Positions 43,924 through 53,258 of a stretch of 64,000 nt of DNA are shown here, piece after piece. Source of the DNA: Armatimonadota bacterium (lineage in GTDB: Bacteria > Armatimonadota > Fimbriimonadia > Fimbriimonadales > Fimbriimonadaceae); assembly GCA_020161505.1 (NCBI GenBank), contig JAIUNY010000003.1:62001-126000 (forward strand), read 5' to 3'. A program made the position numbers and the translations under genes. The notes below the pieces were generated by a model that made no database searches, had not been told where the DNA came from, and worked only from the letters and a program-made list of their open reading frames with translations. Every line of letters starts with the position of its first letter. The stretch's first letter is position 1.

Positions 43924-44659
43924 TACGATTCGAACCATTCTGGATGGCTGCGGCCTGGGCCATGGCAGTAATCCTGCGAGCCTGGACCGCCTCCAAGCCG
44001 CCAGCGAGTTGAGAACATTTGACGAAGGGGCCTACCTCTGGCGTCGTTCGGCTCCAGCAAGATTCTTCTGTGTTCTCGTGTCCGGTTTGGTCAGACTCAC
44101 TCAAGAGGCGCCCTGTGGAAAGCAAGTGGTAGTTGAGCTTCTTGGCCCCAGCGATTGCACCGGCTTGCTCGCGACCCTCGGCAATGTATCTCATCCGTTC
44201 TCCTGCTTGGCTCTAACCGATGTTGAGGCCCTGATCGTTGACAGTTATGCCTGGCGGGATGCCACCTTTAATGACCCAGAGCTGCTCCGAAAAGCGACCA
44301 GTGCGGCCGTACCGCGTATGTTGGGGGGATACGGGTTTATGGCGGCCATGGCCACTGGCGAAGTGGAAGCTCGATTGGCGCTTGCTTTATTGCGGCTCGA
44401 TGAGATCAACGCCCGCGATCACGGCCTGGCGACTCCCATCCACCTCACTCGCAAGGCCCTGGCCGAAATCGGGGTCACCACAGTTGAAAGTGCCATTAGA
44501 ATCACCTCCCGGTGGAACAAAGCAGGAACGATTCTAACGGGCCACAAAAGCCTCACCGTCCTTGACCGGGCCAGTCTCTATTCGACGGCCCACTTGGCCG
44601 ACTGCAATAAAGTCTTGAGCTCCGACGGCGTATTGACTCCTCTGCACCAATCGGGCTGA
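43907..44659 (+). CDS. Crp/Fnr-family regulator 2 of the nitrate module
   Basis: 250 residues: sensor beta-roll (FFCVLVSGLVRLTQE), dimer helix, and winged helix with VTTVESAIRITSRW. The recognition helix closely matches regulator 1 at 28003, so both should bind the same palindromes. Cysteines (Cys15, CVL, CGK, CTG, CLA) are scattered and no FNR-like cluster is obvious. It overlaps the end of the NnrS gene by 17 bases and, at its own 3' end, the convergent mobA gene by 82 bases. Confidence 0.83.
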   Translation: MRQAADTIRTILDGCGLGHGSNPASLDRLQAASELRTFDEGAYLWRRSAPARFFCVLVSGLVRLTQEAPCGKQVVVELLGPSDCTGLLATLGNVSHPFSCLALTDVEALIVDSYAWRDATFNDPELLRKATSAAVPRMLGGYGFMAAMATGEVEARLALALLRLDEINARDHGLATPIHLTRKALAEIGVTTVESAIRITSRWNKAGTILTGHKSLTVLDRASLYSTAHLADCNKVLSSDGVLTPLHQSG

Positions 44660-45186
44660 ACCCCAAGCCGGAGTAAGTCCGATTCGTTGACGATTTCCAC
44701 GTCCAAGGCCTCCACCCAATCCATGATTCTGGGCGAATCAACAAGGGAGAGCCTCTCCCAGGCATGGCGACAATAAACACCGCACAAAGGTTGCAATCGA
44801 CCATTGATAGAGGGAATTGCAGCTTCTTTGTCGCCTAGACGGGATTTAAGAGCCCTCGCGACGGCCCCGTCAAAGAGGGGTACATCGCAGGAAAGAACGA
44901 AGACAAGATGGCTTGAAGGGCAGAACGCGCGAAGGGCCGCGAGAGGCCCGCGCTCAACCTCGTTATCGGGATGGAAGCAATAGCCATCGAGGGGAGTGCG
45001 ACCCAGAATAGTGGGTTCCCAACCGGCTTCCCGCAACATTCGTGCTAACCGGACGGCAAGCGGCTCGCTCTCAATCAAGATTGAAGCCTTATCGAAACCC
45101 ATCCGGCGGCTTGCTCCGCCAGTCAACAGGACAGAAGACTGGTCAGCATGATCGATATCATAGTGCGTCACCGCCTGGCCTTCCAT
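44578..45186 (-). CDS. mobA: Molybdenum cofactor guanylyltransferase
   Basis: 202 residues. The GTP-binding loop LLTGGASRRMGFDKA begins near residue 20, then FVLSCDVPLFD (metal-binding Asp) and LQPLCGVYCRHAWERL. It makes bis-MGD cofactor needed by the nitrate reductase. An upstream ATG at 45186 would put the Fnr-type box of the divergent gene inside its reading frame. A CTG or TTG start at about 45126-45129 is the alternative that leaves the box free. Confidence 0.85.
   Translation of the reverse strand: MEGQAVTHYDIDHADQSSVLLTGGASRRMGFDKASILIESEPLAVRLARMLREAGWEPTILGRTPLDGYCFHPDNEVERGPLAALRAFCPSSHLVFVLSCDVPLFDGAVARALKSRLGDKEAAIPSINGRLQPLCGVYCRHAWERLSLVDSPRIMDWVEALDVEIVNESDLLRLGVQPDWCRGVNTPSELKTLLQSAKWAVE
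45147..45162. promoter_or_regulatory. Fnr-type box for the CMD/cytochrome b operon
   Basis: CATGAT-CGAT-ATCATA, centre 42.5 bp from the ATG at 45197. CATACT at 45184-45189 is the likely -10. Confidence 0.75.
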
Positions 45187-45196
45187 ACTCTTGACT

Positions 45197-45517
45197 ATGG
45201 CACGGTTGCCAAAACGATATGTCCGGTTCTTTGAAGACTTTCCCGAGGTCGGGAAGGCCTACGAGACCTATGGAGAAGCAGTCGCAACCGCAGGACCGCT
45301 CGACGAAAAGACCCGATGCCTCATGAAACTCGCGATGTCTTTCGGTGCCCGTCTCGAAGGAGGTGCAAAGAGCCATGCTCACAAGGCCCTCCAAGCTGGG
45401 GCAACCGCTGAAGAGTTGCGCCATGTTGCCGTGCTCGCCGCGCCGACGTTGGGATTCCCGCACATGATGGCTTGCCTTAGCTGGATTGATGCGGTTCTTG
45501 AAGGGGAAAAGCCATGA
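45197..45517 (+). CDS. Carboxymuconolactone decarboxylase-like (AhpD fold) protein
   Basis: 106 residues from the ATG at 45197: TRCLMKLAMSFGARLEGGAK, SHAHKALQAGATAEELRHVA and TLGFPHMMACLSWID. This is the CMD/AhpD helical fold, with no CxxC pair, so not a typical AhpD peroxidase. It overlaps the membrane cytochrome gene by ATGA. Confidence 0.8.
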   Translation: MARLPKRYVRFFEDFPEVGKAYETYGEAVATAGPLDEKTRCLMKLAMSFGARLEGGAKSHAHKALQAGATAEELRHVAVLAAPTLGFPHMMACLSWIDAVLEGEKP

Positions 45518-46554
45518 CTAAGAGTCCACCCAAAAATTCACTCCCCATCGCGATCATCGGTGGCTTGATTTGTTCACTTGGACTCCTCGCAGCCGTTTAC
45601 TTCGGTTCAGGCAAGCTCACTCGCTTCGATTCGCCGCTGGCGGCTTACACGGCCGCGACCATTTTTGCTGCATTTGCGTTTGCCTACCGATACCTGATGT
45701 GGATTCAAAGACCCGCGACCTGGCGTTACTTTGTCGCTTCGTGGAAGCTCTTTGTGGAGCCCAAAAAGCTCGTTCGGAACATCCTTAAGCTTGTGGGCTT
45801 GCTGATCAACAATATCGTTCTTCAGAAGTTCATTGGAAAGCGAAGTACAACTCGGTGGCTCGCCCATATGGGCATGGCGTGGGGTTGCTTGATAGCTTTT
45901 GCAATAACATTTCCCTTGAGCTGGGGTTGGATTCAATTTGGCGTTGCACCGGATGGATACAACTATCAGGTTGAATTCATGAGCATTCCTCAGTTTGCTT
46001 TCGACCCGAACAGCGTCGTTGGATGGCTCCTCTTTAACGGCCTCAACATCAGCGCGTTTCTCGTCTTGGGAGGCATTGGTCTTGCAATGCATCGACGCGT
46101 TTTCCAGCACGGGGCCCATGCTGTCCAATCCATCGAAAACGACTTGATTCCGCTCGTTTTGCTTTTTGCGGTTTCCATCACGGGCTTGATGATCACGGCG
46201 AGCTACAAGCTGATGGGAGGGGCTCACTTTAGCTTCATCTCGCTGTTACATGCATTCACCGTGATCATCCTGTTGCTCTGGATGCCGTTCGGAAAGCTCT
46301 TTCACGTGATTCAGCGACCGGCTCAGCTTGGGGTTGCGTATTACAAGGAAGCGGGAATTGAGGGCCCTAAGGCGGTATGTATTCGCTCGGGGGATGAATA
46401 TCAATCCAAGCTACACCACGATGATTTGGTCGAGGTGATGAAGGAGGTCGGCGTGGACTTCGGCGATCACCAAAATCTGTCACCTGCTGAGAAGCGCAAA
46501 CTCATCGCCATCAATCAGCTCGCCGCGATGGAGGATCGCTCGTTCGTTGGCTGA
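45514..46554 (+). CDS. Cytochrome b-like membrane protein (probable quinol-oxidising subunit)
   Basis: 346 residues with about six to seven helices. Histidines lie on helices at RWLAHMGMAWGCL, GLAMHRRVFQHG and SLLHAFTVIILLLWMPFGKLF, a pattern of b-heme ligands. The hydrophilic C-terminus (DDLVEVMKEVGVDFGDHQNL) is cytoplasmic. Proteins of this kind stand near NarK and nitrate reductase genes and may pass electrons from quinol to the Rieske/ferredoxin pair. The closest named comparison is the NarI/HdrE type, but sequence identity was not tested. Confidence 0.7.
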   Translation: MTKSPPKNSLPIAIIGGLICSLGLLAAVYFGSGKLTRFDSPLAAYTAATIFAAFAFAYRYLMWIQRPATWRYFVASWKLFVEPKKLVRNILKLVGLLINNIVLQKFIGKRSTTRWLAHMGMAWGCLIAFAITFPLSWGWIQFGVAPDGYNYQVEFMSIPQFAFDPNSVVGWLLFNGLNISAFLVLGGIGLAMHRRVFQHGAHAVQSIENDLIPLVLLFAVSITGLMITASYKLMGGAHFSFISLLHAFTVIILLLWMPFGKLFHVIQRPAQLGVAYYKEAGIEGPKAVCIRSGDEYQSKLHHDDLVEVMKEVGVDFGDHQNLSPAEKRKLIAINQLAAMEDRSFVG

Positions 46555-46560
46555 GGGAGT

Positions 46561-46587
46561 AACGCCCTCCACGGTACGGAGGGCGTT
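46561..46587. terminator. Hairpin at the end of the nitrate module
   Basis: AACGCCCTCC and GGAGGGCGTT pair perfectly across a 7-base loop, seven bases after the last stop. The arm also matches the ACGCCCTCC part of the tRNA fragment. Confidence 0.55.
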
Positions 46588-46613
46588 AAGCATGCACAAC
46601 TCTAAGTTCAAAT

Positions 46614-46657
46614 TGGCGGCCTCGGAGGGACTCGAACCCCCGACGCCCTCCTTAGGA
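46614..46657 (-). repeat. Attachment site C: tRNA-Arg(CCU) 3' fragment
   Basis: Same 44-bp structure as site B, with one acceptor-stem change (CGAGGCC instead of CGGGGCC on the minus strand). Left box TAAGTTCAA at 46603-46611, right box TAGGTTCAA at 46669-46677, inverted partner TTGAACCTA at 46701-46709. Confidence 0.9.
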
Positions 46658-46668
46658 CTGACATTTAC

Positions 46669-46754
46669 TAGGTTCAAAGAGGCTAAGCGTTCGTCCGCCG
46701 TTGAACCTAGATGACCGCCGTTTTCCACCGCGTTGGAGAGACCTTGGAGAGACC
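46669..46754. repeat. Recombinase-site palindrome and GAGAGACC pair right of site C
   Basis: The TAGGTTCAA to TTGAACCTA span is 41 bp, followed by GTTTTCCACCGCGTT and GAGAGACC at 46736-46743 and 46747-46754 (11-bp spacing). Confidence 0.75.
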
Positions 46755-46783
46755 AAAAACTCCGCGTCTCACCCAGCTTCATT

Positions 46784-46810
46784 GAACTCTTCGGGAACTC
46801 CGAAGAGTTC
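46784..46810. promoter_or_regulatory. Perfect 11-bp inverted repeat upstream of the Czc-type operon
   Basis: GAACTCTTCGG and CCGAAGAGTTC flank a 5-base centre, about 80 bases before the first gene. An operator is plausible; a repressor gene is not seen in the module. Confidence 0.45.
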
Positions 46811-46889
46811 GCTTTCTCCGCGACTGGCGCGTCCAGTGCTGCAGTGTCATGGCACTTTTGAAACTTGGTTTACGTCATACTGACGGAAC

Positions 46890-47345
46890 GTGGAAGTTTT
46901 CGGCGCGGTGAAATCGGTGGCAGGGCGAGCATTGCTTGCTCTGGTACTTGTGCTGACCCAGTTCCACTTCTGCGAATCAATTTACGTGCGTGACTCTGGC
47001 GAAGTTTGCCGAGAGTGCTTGGTCATCGACGATCACGGTGCGGGTGAGGCTGAAATTGATCAGCCACATGGCGACTGCCATGACTGCTGCGAAATTCGAG
47101 AATGCGAGACGCCAAAGGCTTTTGAAACTTCCGCGCCCAGCCAGCAGTTTGCGTTCGATTTCGCAATTCTCCCCGAGCCTCTGGCTCTGCCAGAGGTCAT
47201 GGATGGCGGCGTCCCGTGGAAGTCGTTTCCATTTGATAGCGGGGCTCCGGCGACCGGACCACCCCTTGTTCATTTATCCCGCGGGCCCCCTGCTCTCCTT
47301 TTCGTTCAGCCGTCTGCTGGACGCAAGGTCGAGTCTTTGGCGTAG
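46890..47345 (+). CDS. Small Cys/His-rich exported metal-binding protein
   Basis: 151 residues from a GTG. Signal peptide AGRALLALVLVLTQFHFCES, then a Cys/His cluster (CRECLVIDDHG and PHGDCHDCCEIREC) and a C-terminus TGPPLVHLSRGPP. The end matches that of the His-rich protein at 26700-27101, which stands in the equivalent place in the other metal module. Probably a periplasmic metal carrier for the pump, analogous in position to CzcI. CATACT precedes the start. Confidence 0.7.
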   Translation: MEVFGAVKSVAGRALLALVLVLTQFHFCESIYVRDSGEVCRECLVIDDHGAGEAEIDQPHGDCHDCCEIRECETPKAFETSAPSQQFAFDFAILPEPLALPEVMDGGVPWKSFPFDSGAPATGPPLVHLSRGPPALLFVQPSAGRKVESLA

Positions 47346-47389
47346 CCGCTCGCTCTCTGCTCCAGCCCTGAAACGCATTGGAGCATCCA

Positions 47390-48586
47390 TTGAAGAGAAC
47401 ACTCATCATTCCTGTATTGCTGGCATCAGCATTTTGCCAAGCACAAACTCAAATCTCAGCCACTGACGCCCTCAAACTGGCGTCTCAAAACCGTCCCAGC
47501 CTTGCGGCATCTCGACTCGGAGTTGAAGAAGCTCGCCTTTCTGCGCGGGCATTGAGCGCACTTCCGCCGCTCAACCTCGCCGCAGGGGCAAGTTCGCGAA
47601 GCGAAGTAGGAGCGACAGACCAAGACCTAGCTCTCACTCAAGAAATCGACATCTTTGGCAGAAGACGTGCTTCCGGTCGGGTTGGCGAAGCTGACGTACA
47701 GCTTGCACTCGCCAGATACCGGAAAGAGGCTGGATTACTCCAATCAGAGGTGCTCACCGCGTTTGCCATTGCCGTATCTGCCAGCCACCAGCGGGAAGTT
47801 GCAACCGAACTGCTCGAAGTCGCTGAGGGACTACTCAACGCCACCAAGCGGCGATTTGATGAGGGAAAGGTGGCAGAGCTTCAGGTGACAAGGGCGACTA
47901 TCGAGTTTGAGCGAGCAAAGCAGACAAGGGAACTCAAAGACGCCGACTACCAAGCTGCGATGACAAGGCTGGCAAGCCTACTCGCTGTTCCTCAAGGCGA
48001 ACTTAGCGTCGTCCCGGATGCCGCCATAGAGCCCGTCACGATCCCGAGCATCATGGATCGTCCTGACATTCTAGAAATCAAAGCCGAGGTGGCCAAGGCG
48101 TCAGCGGAAGCAGGGTTCGCCAAGGCAACCTCTCGACCTGAGTTTAGCCTTCAAGTCGTTCGGTCACCGTGGTCAAACGACCGAGGCTACTTCGTGGGGA
48201 GGGCGCAATTCTCATGGAATCTGTGGGACCACGGCCGAGCACGAAATGAGGTTAGGGCCGCAAACCTCAGGGCTGAAGCAGCAGCCAAGGCACTGTCGGA
48301 TGCTACCGGTCGGGCTGAACAAGAACTTGCCGCTGTCCAGATCGAGTTAGAGTCTCGACAGGTGCGAATCAAGAGCTACGAAACGATTCTTGTGTCCGCA
48401 AAGGACCTTGTGGTGAAGTCCCAGAAGGGATTTGCGGAAGGATTTGGAACGCAGGTGGACGTTCTTGAAGCGACCCGGGCGCTTCGAGAGGTAGAGCAGG
48501 AACTCGTGGAAGCCAGGCAGCAGCTTGCTTTCGCGGTGATCAAGCAGTACGAGGCCTCTGGCTACCTAGTCGAGGTGCTCAAGTGA
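47390..48586 (+). CDS. TolC-family outer-membrane efflux protein (CzcC-like)
   Basis: 398 residues from the TTG at 47390, which follows GGAG and gives a clean signal peptide (KRTLIIPVLLASAFCQAQ). Typical TolC hairpins: LALTQEIDIFGRRRASGRVG and GFGTQVDVLEATRALREVEQ. Overlaps the fusion-protein gene by four bases. Outer-membrane channel of the Czc-type pump. Confidence 0.87.
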   Translation: MKRTLIIPVLLASAFCQAQTQISATDALKLASQNRPSLAASRLGVEEARLSARALSALPPLNLAAGASSRSEVGATDQDLALTQEIDIFGRRRASGRVGEADVQLALARYRKEAGLLQSEVLTAFAIAVSASHQREVATELLEVAEGLLNATKRRFDEGKVAELQVTRATIEFERAKQTRELKDADYQAAMTRLASLLAVPQGELSVVPDAAIEPVTIPSIMDRPDILEIKAEVAKASAEAGFAKATSRPEFSLQVVRSPWSNDRGYFVGRAQFSWNLWDHGRARNEVRAANLRAEAAAKALSDATGRAEQELAAVQIELESRQVRIKSYETILVSAKDLVVKSQKGFAEGFGTQVDVLEATRALREVEQELVEARQQLAFAVIKQYEASGYLVEVLK

Positions 48587-50157
48587 AGAAGTTCACGCTC
48601 TATGTACTCGCGCTGTTGCTGTTGTCGGGTTGTGGAAGTAAGAGTGAACCTCCCAAGGTTGACGAACACGGTCATGAGGCGGAAGCAGCAAAGACCGACG
48701 AGCACGGACACGAAGAGGAGGGGCACTCCGAAAATGAAGTCACACTGAGCGACGAAGCGAAAGCAATCGCAGGAATCGAAACCACGGCCGTTCGGATGGA
48801 GCCGTTCCAGCCGATCCTTCAAGTGCCCGGAACCGTCTCCAGCACTGACAAGGGAAAAGCGGTCGTCACCCCACCAGTTGCGGGAAGAGTTGTCTCGATT
48901 TCGGCGCGGCTAGGCGACACCGTGAGTCAGGGCCAAACACTCGCGACCATCGAGTCTCCCGAACTGTCCCAGGCTTGGTCAGCGATTGCCGATGCGACTC
49001 GGCTTAGGGATGCCGCAAAGTCAGACGTTGAGCAAGCTCGATCTGAAGTTCAGTTGTCGCAGGCAAAACTGAGCGCGGCGAAAACGAACCTTACTCGTCA
49101 GCGACAGTTGGCCCAGGCCGGTGCATTCAGCCAAGCTCCCGTCCAGCAGGCGCAGAGCGAATTGAACGATGCACAGAGCGAACTCTTCAGCATTCAGAAG
49201 GAACAGGCCAGTCACGCGGAGCAAGTGCGCAGGCTAGAGAATCTCTTTCGCGACGGCATTGTTTCGAAATCGGAACTGGAAGCCGCACGGCTTGAACTTC
49301 AGCAGGACCAGATCAAATTGGATCGAGCTAAGGTCCGGATCGAAGCGGCAAAGGCAACCTATGAACGCGAAAAGAACATCGCCGCTCGGGGCCTTCTCAA
49401 CGCTAGGGAACTTCAATCCTCCGAAGCCGAGGTGAAATCCAGTGAGCTAGAACTCGAACGAGCAAGGCTCAGAGTTCGGGCAGCGGAGTCTTCGCTTGCG
49501 AATGCCAACCGGGCGATCAGCAATGCTCAGGCGGTCTACCGCTCCAATTCTGGAAGCGGTGGAGCGTCGGTGGGCCGAGTATCGTTGGTAGCGCCCATCT
49601 CCGGCGTCATCACGCATCTTGATGTCACGAGGGGGCAAGCGGTTGATCGAACCCAAGTGCTTTTGGAAGTCGAGAACCTCCGCTCGGTTTGGGTAACGGC
49701 GAATGTTCCTGAGTCAGAAATTGAGAAAGTTCGCAAAGGAGCGATGGCAACACTCTCCGTGGCCTCGCTCCCCAACCGCGAGTTTGACGCGATCATTCAA
49801 GTGGTCGGTACTAGAGTTGACCCGAAAACGCGTTCAATCCCTGTTCAGTGCCTTGTGACCGAATCAAATGGGCTTTTGAAGCCTGATATGTTTGCCAAGG
49901 TCTTCATTGGCGTTGGCCAACCAACCACAAAGCTCGTGATCCCGAAGTCGGCTCTGGTCATGGAAGGGGGCAAGTCCTTTGTCTTCGCGAAGCATGGCGA
50001 AGCCTTCGAAAAGCATGAGGTGGTGCTAGGAGAGCAAGACGGAAGTCGCGTTGTGGTTCTGTCCGGAATTGAGGAAGGCGAGACAATCGCCTCGAAAGGC
50101 GCGTTTATCCTGGCCAGCGAGCAGAAGAAATCTGAGCTCAAGGGGCACGAACACTAA
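48583..50157 (+). CDS. RND membrane-fusion lipoprotein (CzcB-like)
   Basis: 524 residues. Lipobox LLLSGC (Cys17), then a His-rich N-terminus ([20 protein letters not shown]) likely to bind metal. Lipoyl half-motifs [18 protein letters not shown] and [18 protein letters not shown], a long coiled coil between them, and a beta-barrel ([18 protein letters not shown]). Its stop overlaps the RND start as TAATG. Confidence 0.88.
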   Translation: MKKFTLYVLALLLLSGCGSKSEPPKVDEHGHEAEAAKTDEHGHEEEGHSENEVTLSDEAKAIAGIETTAVRMEPFQPILQVPGTVSSTDKGKAVVTPPVAGRVVSISARLGDTVSQGQTLATIESPELSQAWSAIADATRLRDAAKSDVEQARSEVQLSQAKLSAAKTNLTRQRQLAQAGAFSQAPVQQAQSELNDAQSELFSIQKEQASHAEQVRRLENLFRDGIVSKSELEAARLELQQDQIKLDRAKVRIEAAKATYEREKNIAARGLLNARELQSSEAEVKSSELELERARLRVRAAESSLANANRAISNAQAVYRSNSGSGGASVGRVSLVAPISGVITHLDVTRGQAVDRTQVLLEVENLRSVWVTANVPESEIEKVRKGAMATLSVASLPNREFDAIIQVVGTRVDPKTRSIPVQCLVTESNGLLKPDMFAKVFIGVGQPTTKLVIPKSALVMEGGKSFVFAKHGEAFEKHEVVLGEQDGSRVVVLSGIEEGETIASKGAFILASEQKKSELKGHEH

Positions 50158-53100
50158 TGCTTGAACGTGCACTTGAATTCAGTCTGAGGCAACGATTCGT
50201 CGTCGTGCTTGGAGCGATCTTGCTTGTCGTTCTCGGCATTCTGGCTTGGCCGCAAGTCAATCTCGATGCCGTCCCCGATATAACGACCAACCAGATTTCG
50301 ATCAACACCGAAACGGGGGGAATGAGCCCCGAGGAAGTCGAGAAGCTGGTTACCTTTCCAATTGAAACCGCAATGGGGGGGATTCCGGGAGTCGAGCAGG
50401 TACGAAGCCTGAGCCAATTCGGTCTCTCCCAAGTCAACGTGGTATTTCGCGATGACAAGGACATCTACTTTGCCCGTCAGCTTGTCTCCGAACGCCTCAA
50501 TGGGGTGAAGGATGAACTGCCTGACGGTGTGGGTTCGCCAACAATGGGACCGGTTTCGACTGGGCTTGGCGATATCTACATGTATGCGATTGAGAGTCCT
50601 GATCGGACCCCCGCTCAGCTACGCGAGCTTCAAGACTGGGTCATCGCTCCTCAGCTACGAACCGTTCCTGGAGTAGCCGAAGTGAACGCCACTGATGGCA
50701 GTGTGAAGCAATACCAAGTGGTCGTCTCACCCCAAGCGATGCTTGCAAGGAGCGTCTCGGTTGATGACGTGGTTGCCGCGCTTCAGAACAATAACGAGAA
50801 CGCCGGAGGCGGTCTCCTCGAACGCAACGGTGAGCGAGTACTCATTCGAAGCGTTGGCCTAGCCCAAACCACGTCCGACATCGAGCAAATTGTGGTCAAG
50901 TCAGAGGATGGGGTTCCCGTTCTGATCCGCGATGTGGCAAGCGTGGAACTGGGAGTTCCGGTGCTGACCGGGATCTCGACGAAGGACGGCAAGGAGAGCC
51001 TTATGGTCATCGTGATGATGCTCAAGGGTGCGAATGGTCAAACCGTTGCCAACGCCGTCAACGAGCGAATCGCCGAGATCAAGGGTCAACTCCCGAAAGA
51101 CGTTACGCTAACAACCACTTACGACCGGGCTGAATTCGTTGGCGAGGTCTTGCACACCGTTGAAAAGAGCCTGCTGGAAGGGGCGGCTCTTGTCATCATC
51201 GTGCTCGTAGTGCTGCTTGGAAACTTCCGAGGAGCAATCATTGCCGCCATTGCCATCCCGCTCGCCATGCTGTTCGCCGTCCTGGGAATGAAGCAGTTCG
51301 GGATCAGTGGCAACCTGATGAGCCTTGGCGCGATTGACTTTGGAATCATCGTGGACGGGGCCGTCATCATGGTTGAAAACTGCGTTCGGAGGCTCTCTGA
51401 AGCTCGGGCAATGCTTGGGCGAACTCTCACGAGAGAAGAGCATGCGGGAGTCATCAAGCAGGCAACTTCTGAAGTTCGAAAGGTGACGCAGTTTGGCGAG
51501 ATGATCATTATCGCTACCTTCATCCCAATTCTCGCGCTTGAAGGCGTGGAGGGCAAGATGTTCAGGCCTATGGCGCTTGTGTTCATTCTGGCGCTGGTCG
51601 GCGCGCTCATCCTGTCGCTCACGTTGATTCCCACGCTGTGCTCACTCTTCTTGAGCCGAGATACTCAGGAGAAGCATAGTCGGCTTCTGGGGTTCTTCGA
51701 GAGGCTCTACGCTCCAACCCTCGCCTTTGCCCTCAAGCGTCGAGCTTGGGTAATTGGAGCAGCTTCGATTCTCTTGGTTGCTTGTGGCTTTCTCTTTACG
51801 CGGATCGGGTCGGAGTTTGTCCCGAAGCTCGATGAAGGGTCGCTTGTCATTCAGCCGATTCGCGTTCGCACGGTTGACATGGAGCAAACGATCAAACTCG
51901 TTACGGCCTATGAGAAGAAGGTTCTGGAGGTGCCCGAGGTGCTGACGGTCGTGACCCGAACTGGAACCCCAGAGATCGCAACCGACCCGATGCCGCTGAG
52001 CTTGAGTGATAGCTTCCTCACGCTGAAGCCGAAAGCGCAGTGGCGACCAGGCATGACCAAGGAAAAACTCATCGCTGAGCTTCAATCTAAGATTCAGCAA
52101 GTCCCCGGGCAGGGCTACAATTTCAGCCAGCCGATTGAACTCCGGTTTGCAGAGATCGTCTCCGGTGTAAAGGCGGACGTCGGGATCAAGGTGTTCGGCG
52201 AGAACCTCGGTGAGCTCAAGGCAAAAGCCGACGAGATCTCAGCCCTGATGCAAGATATTCCGGGAGCGACTGATATTGAAGTCGAGCAAGTCGATGACGT
52301 ACCGGTGTTCCAGATCGACATTGACCGGGAGGCCATTGCCCGGCTGGGAATTAGCATCGCGGATATCCAGCACATCGTCTCGGTCGCTCTTGGAGGCGAA
52401 GAAGTCGGTCAGATTGTTGAAGGAGATCGTCGGTTTGGTCTTGCGGTGCGACTGCCCGAAGATATCCGCAACGATCCAGAAGCGATCAAGTCACTGCGAG
52501 TTGAGACCCCCACGGGCGGCTCCGTGCCTCTATCGAGTTTGGCAACGATTGGCGACAGGGTGGCCCCCGCCCAAATTTCGCGAGAAATGGGAAAGCGGCG
52601 AGTCGTCGTTACGCTCAACGTTCGCGGGCGCGACCTTGGCTCGTTCATCGCAGAGGCACAACGCAAGGTGAAGTCCGAACTGAAACTCGATGAAGGGTAC
52701 TACGTGACCTGGGGTGGGCAGTTTGAGAACCTTCAGCGGGCGTCCCAACGGCTGACGATTGTTGTGCCGGTTGCGCTGGGGCTCATCTTCGTGCTCTTAT
52801 TTTCGACCTTTGGGTCAATGAAGCAGGCTGCGTTGATTTTCACTGGCGTGCCGCTCGCGATAACCGGAGGAATCATAGCATTGGCTCTTCGCGGAATGCC
52901 TTTTAGCATCACGGCGGGAGTCGGTTTCATTGCGCTGTCGGGCGTTGCGGTTCTCAATGGAGTGGTGATGGTTTCGGCGATCAACCGATTGAGGAGCGAG
53001 TCGGGAATGTCGGTCTTGGAAGCCGTGAAAACAGGTGCGTCACAACGATTGCGCCCGGTTCTCATGACCGCGCTCGTAGCTGCGCTTGGGTTTATTCCCA

Positions 53101-53258
53101 TGGCGCTGAACACGGGCATCGGGGCAGAGGTTCAGCGACCGCTTGCAACCGTTGTGATCGGTGGGATTCTCTCGGCGACTCTGTTGACGCTTGTGGTCTT
53201 ACCCGTCCTTTACACCTGGTTCGAGAAAGACACTGTTTCCGTCCCGGAGGTGACGTGA
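50157..53258 (+). CDS. czcA: Heavy-metal efflux RND permease (CzcA-like, Zn/Co/Cd type)
   Basis: 1033 residues with 12 helices. TM4 contains the CzcA signature [15 protein letters not shown], whose acidic residues form the proton relay in Zn/Co/Cd pumps. Periplasmic metal-binding region around [20 protein letters not shown] and the pore domains follow. The transmembrane signature separates it from the pump in module 1. It works with the TolC and fusion proteins of the same operon and with the P-type ATPase that overlaps it. Confidence 0.9.
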   Translation: MLERALEFSLRQRFVVVLGAILLVVLGILAWPQVNLDAVPDITTNQISINTETGGMSPEEVEKLVTFPIETAMGGIPGVEQVRSLSQFGLSQVNVVFRDDKDIYFARQLVSERLNGVKDELPDGVGSPTMGPVSTGLGDIYMYAIESPDRTPAQLRELQDWVIAPQLRTVPGVAEVNATDGSVKQYQVVVSPQAMLARSVSVDDVVAALQNNNENAGGGLLERNGERVLIRSVGLAQTTSDIEQIVVKSEDGVPVLIRDVASVELGVPVLTGISTKDGKESLMVIVMMLKGANGQTVANAVNERIAEIKGQLPKDVTLTTTYDRAEFVGEVLHTVEKSLLEGAALVIIVLVVLLGNFRGAIIAAIAIPLAMLFAVLGMKQFGISGNLMSLGAIDFGIIVDGAVIMVENCVRRLSEARAMLGRTLTREEHAGVIKQATSEVRKVTQFGEMIIIATFIPILALEGVEGKMFRPMALVFILALVGALILSLTLIPTLCSLFLSRDTQEKHSRLLGFFERLYAPTLAFALKRRAWVIGAASILLVACGFLFTRIGSEFVPKLDEGSLVIQPIRVRTVDMEQTIKLVTAYEKKVLEVPEVLTVVTRTGTPEIATDPMPLSLSDSFLTLKPKAQWRPGMTKEKLIAELQSKIQQVPGQGYNFSQPIELRFAEIVSGVKADVGIKVFGENLGELKAKADEISALMQDIPGATDIEVEQVDDVPVFQIDIDREAIARLGISIADIQHIVSVALGGEEVGQIVEGDRRFGLAVRLPEDIRNDPEAIKSLRVETPTGGSVPLSSLATIGDRVAPAQISREMGKRRVVVTLNVRGRDLGSFIAEAQRKVKSELKLDEGYYVTWGGQFENLQRASQRLTIVVPVALGLIFVLLFSTFGSMKQAALIFTGVPLAITGGIIALALRGMPFSITAGVGFIALSGVAVLNGVVMVSAINRLRSESGMSVLEAVKTGASQRLRPVLMTALVAALGFIPMALNTGIGAEVQRPLATVVIGGILSATLLTLVVLPVLYTWFEKDTVSVPEVT

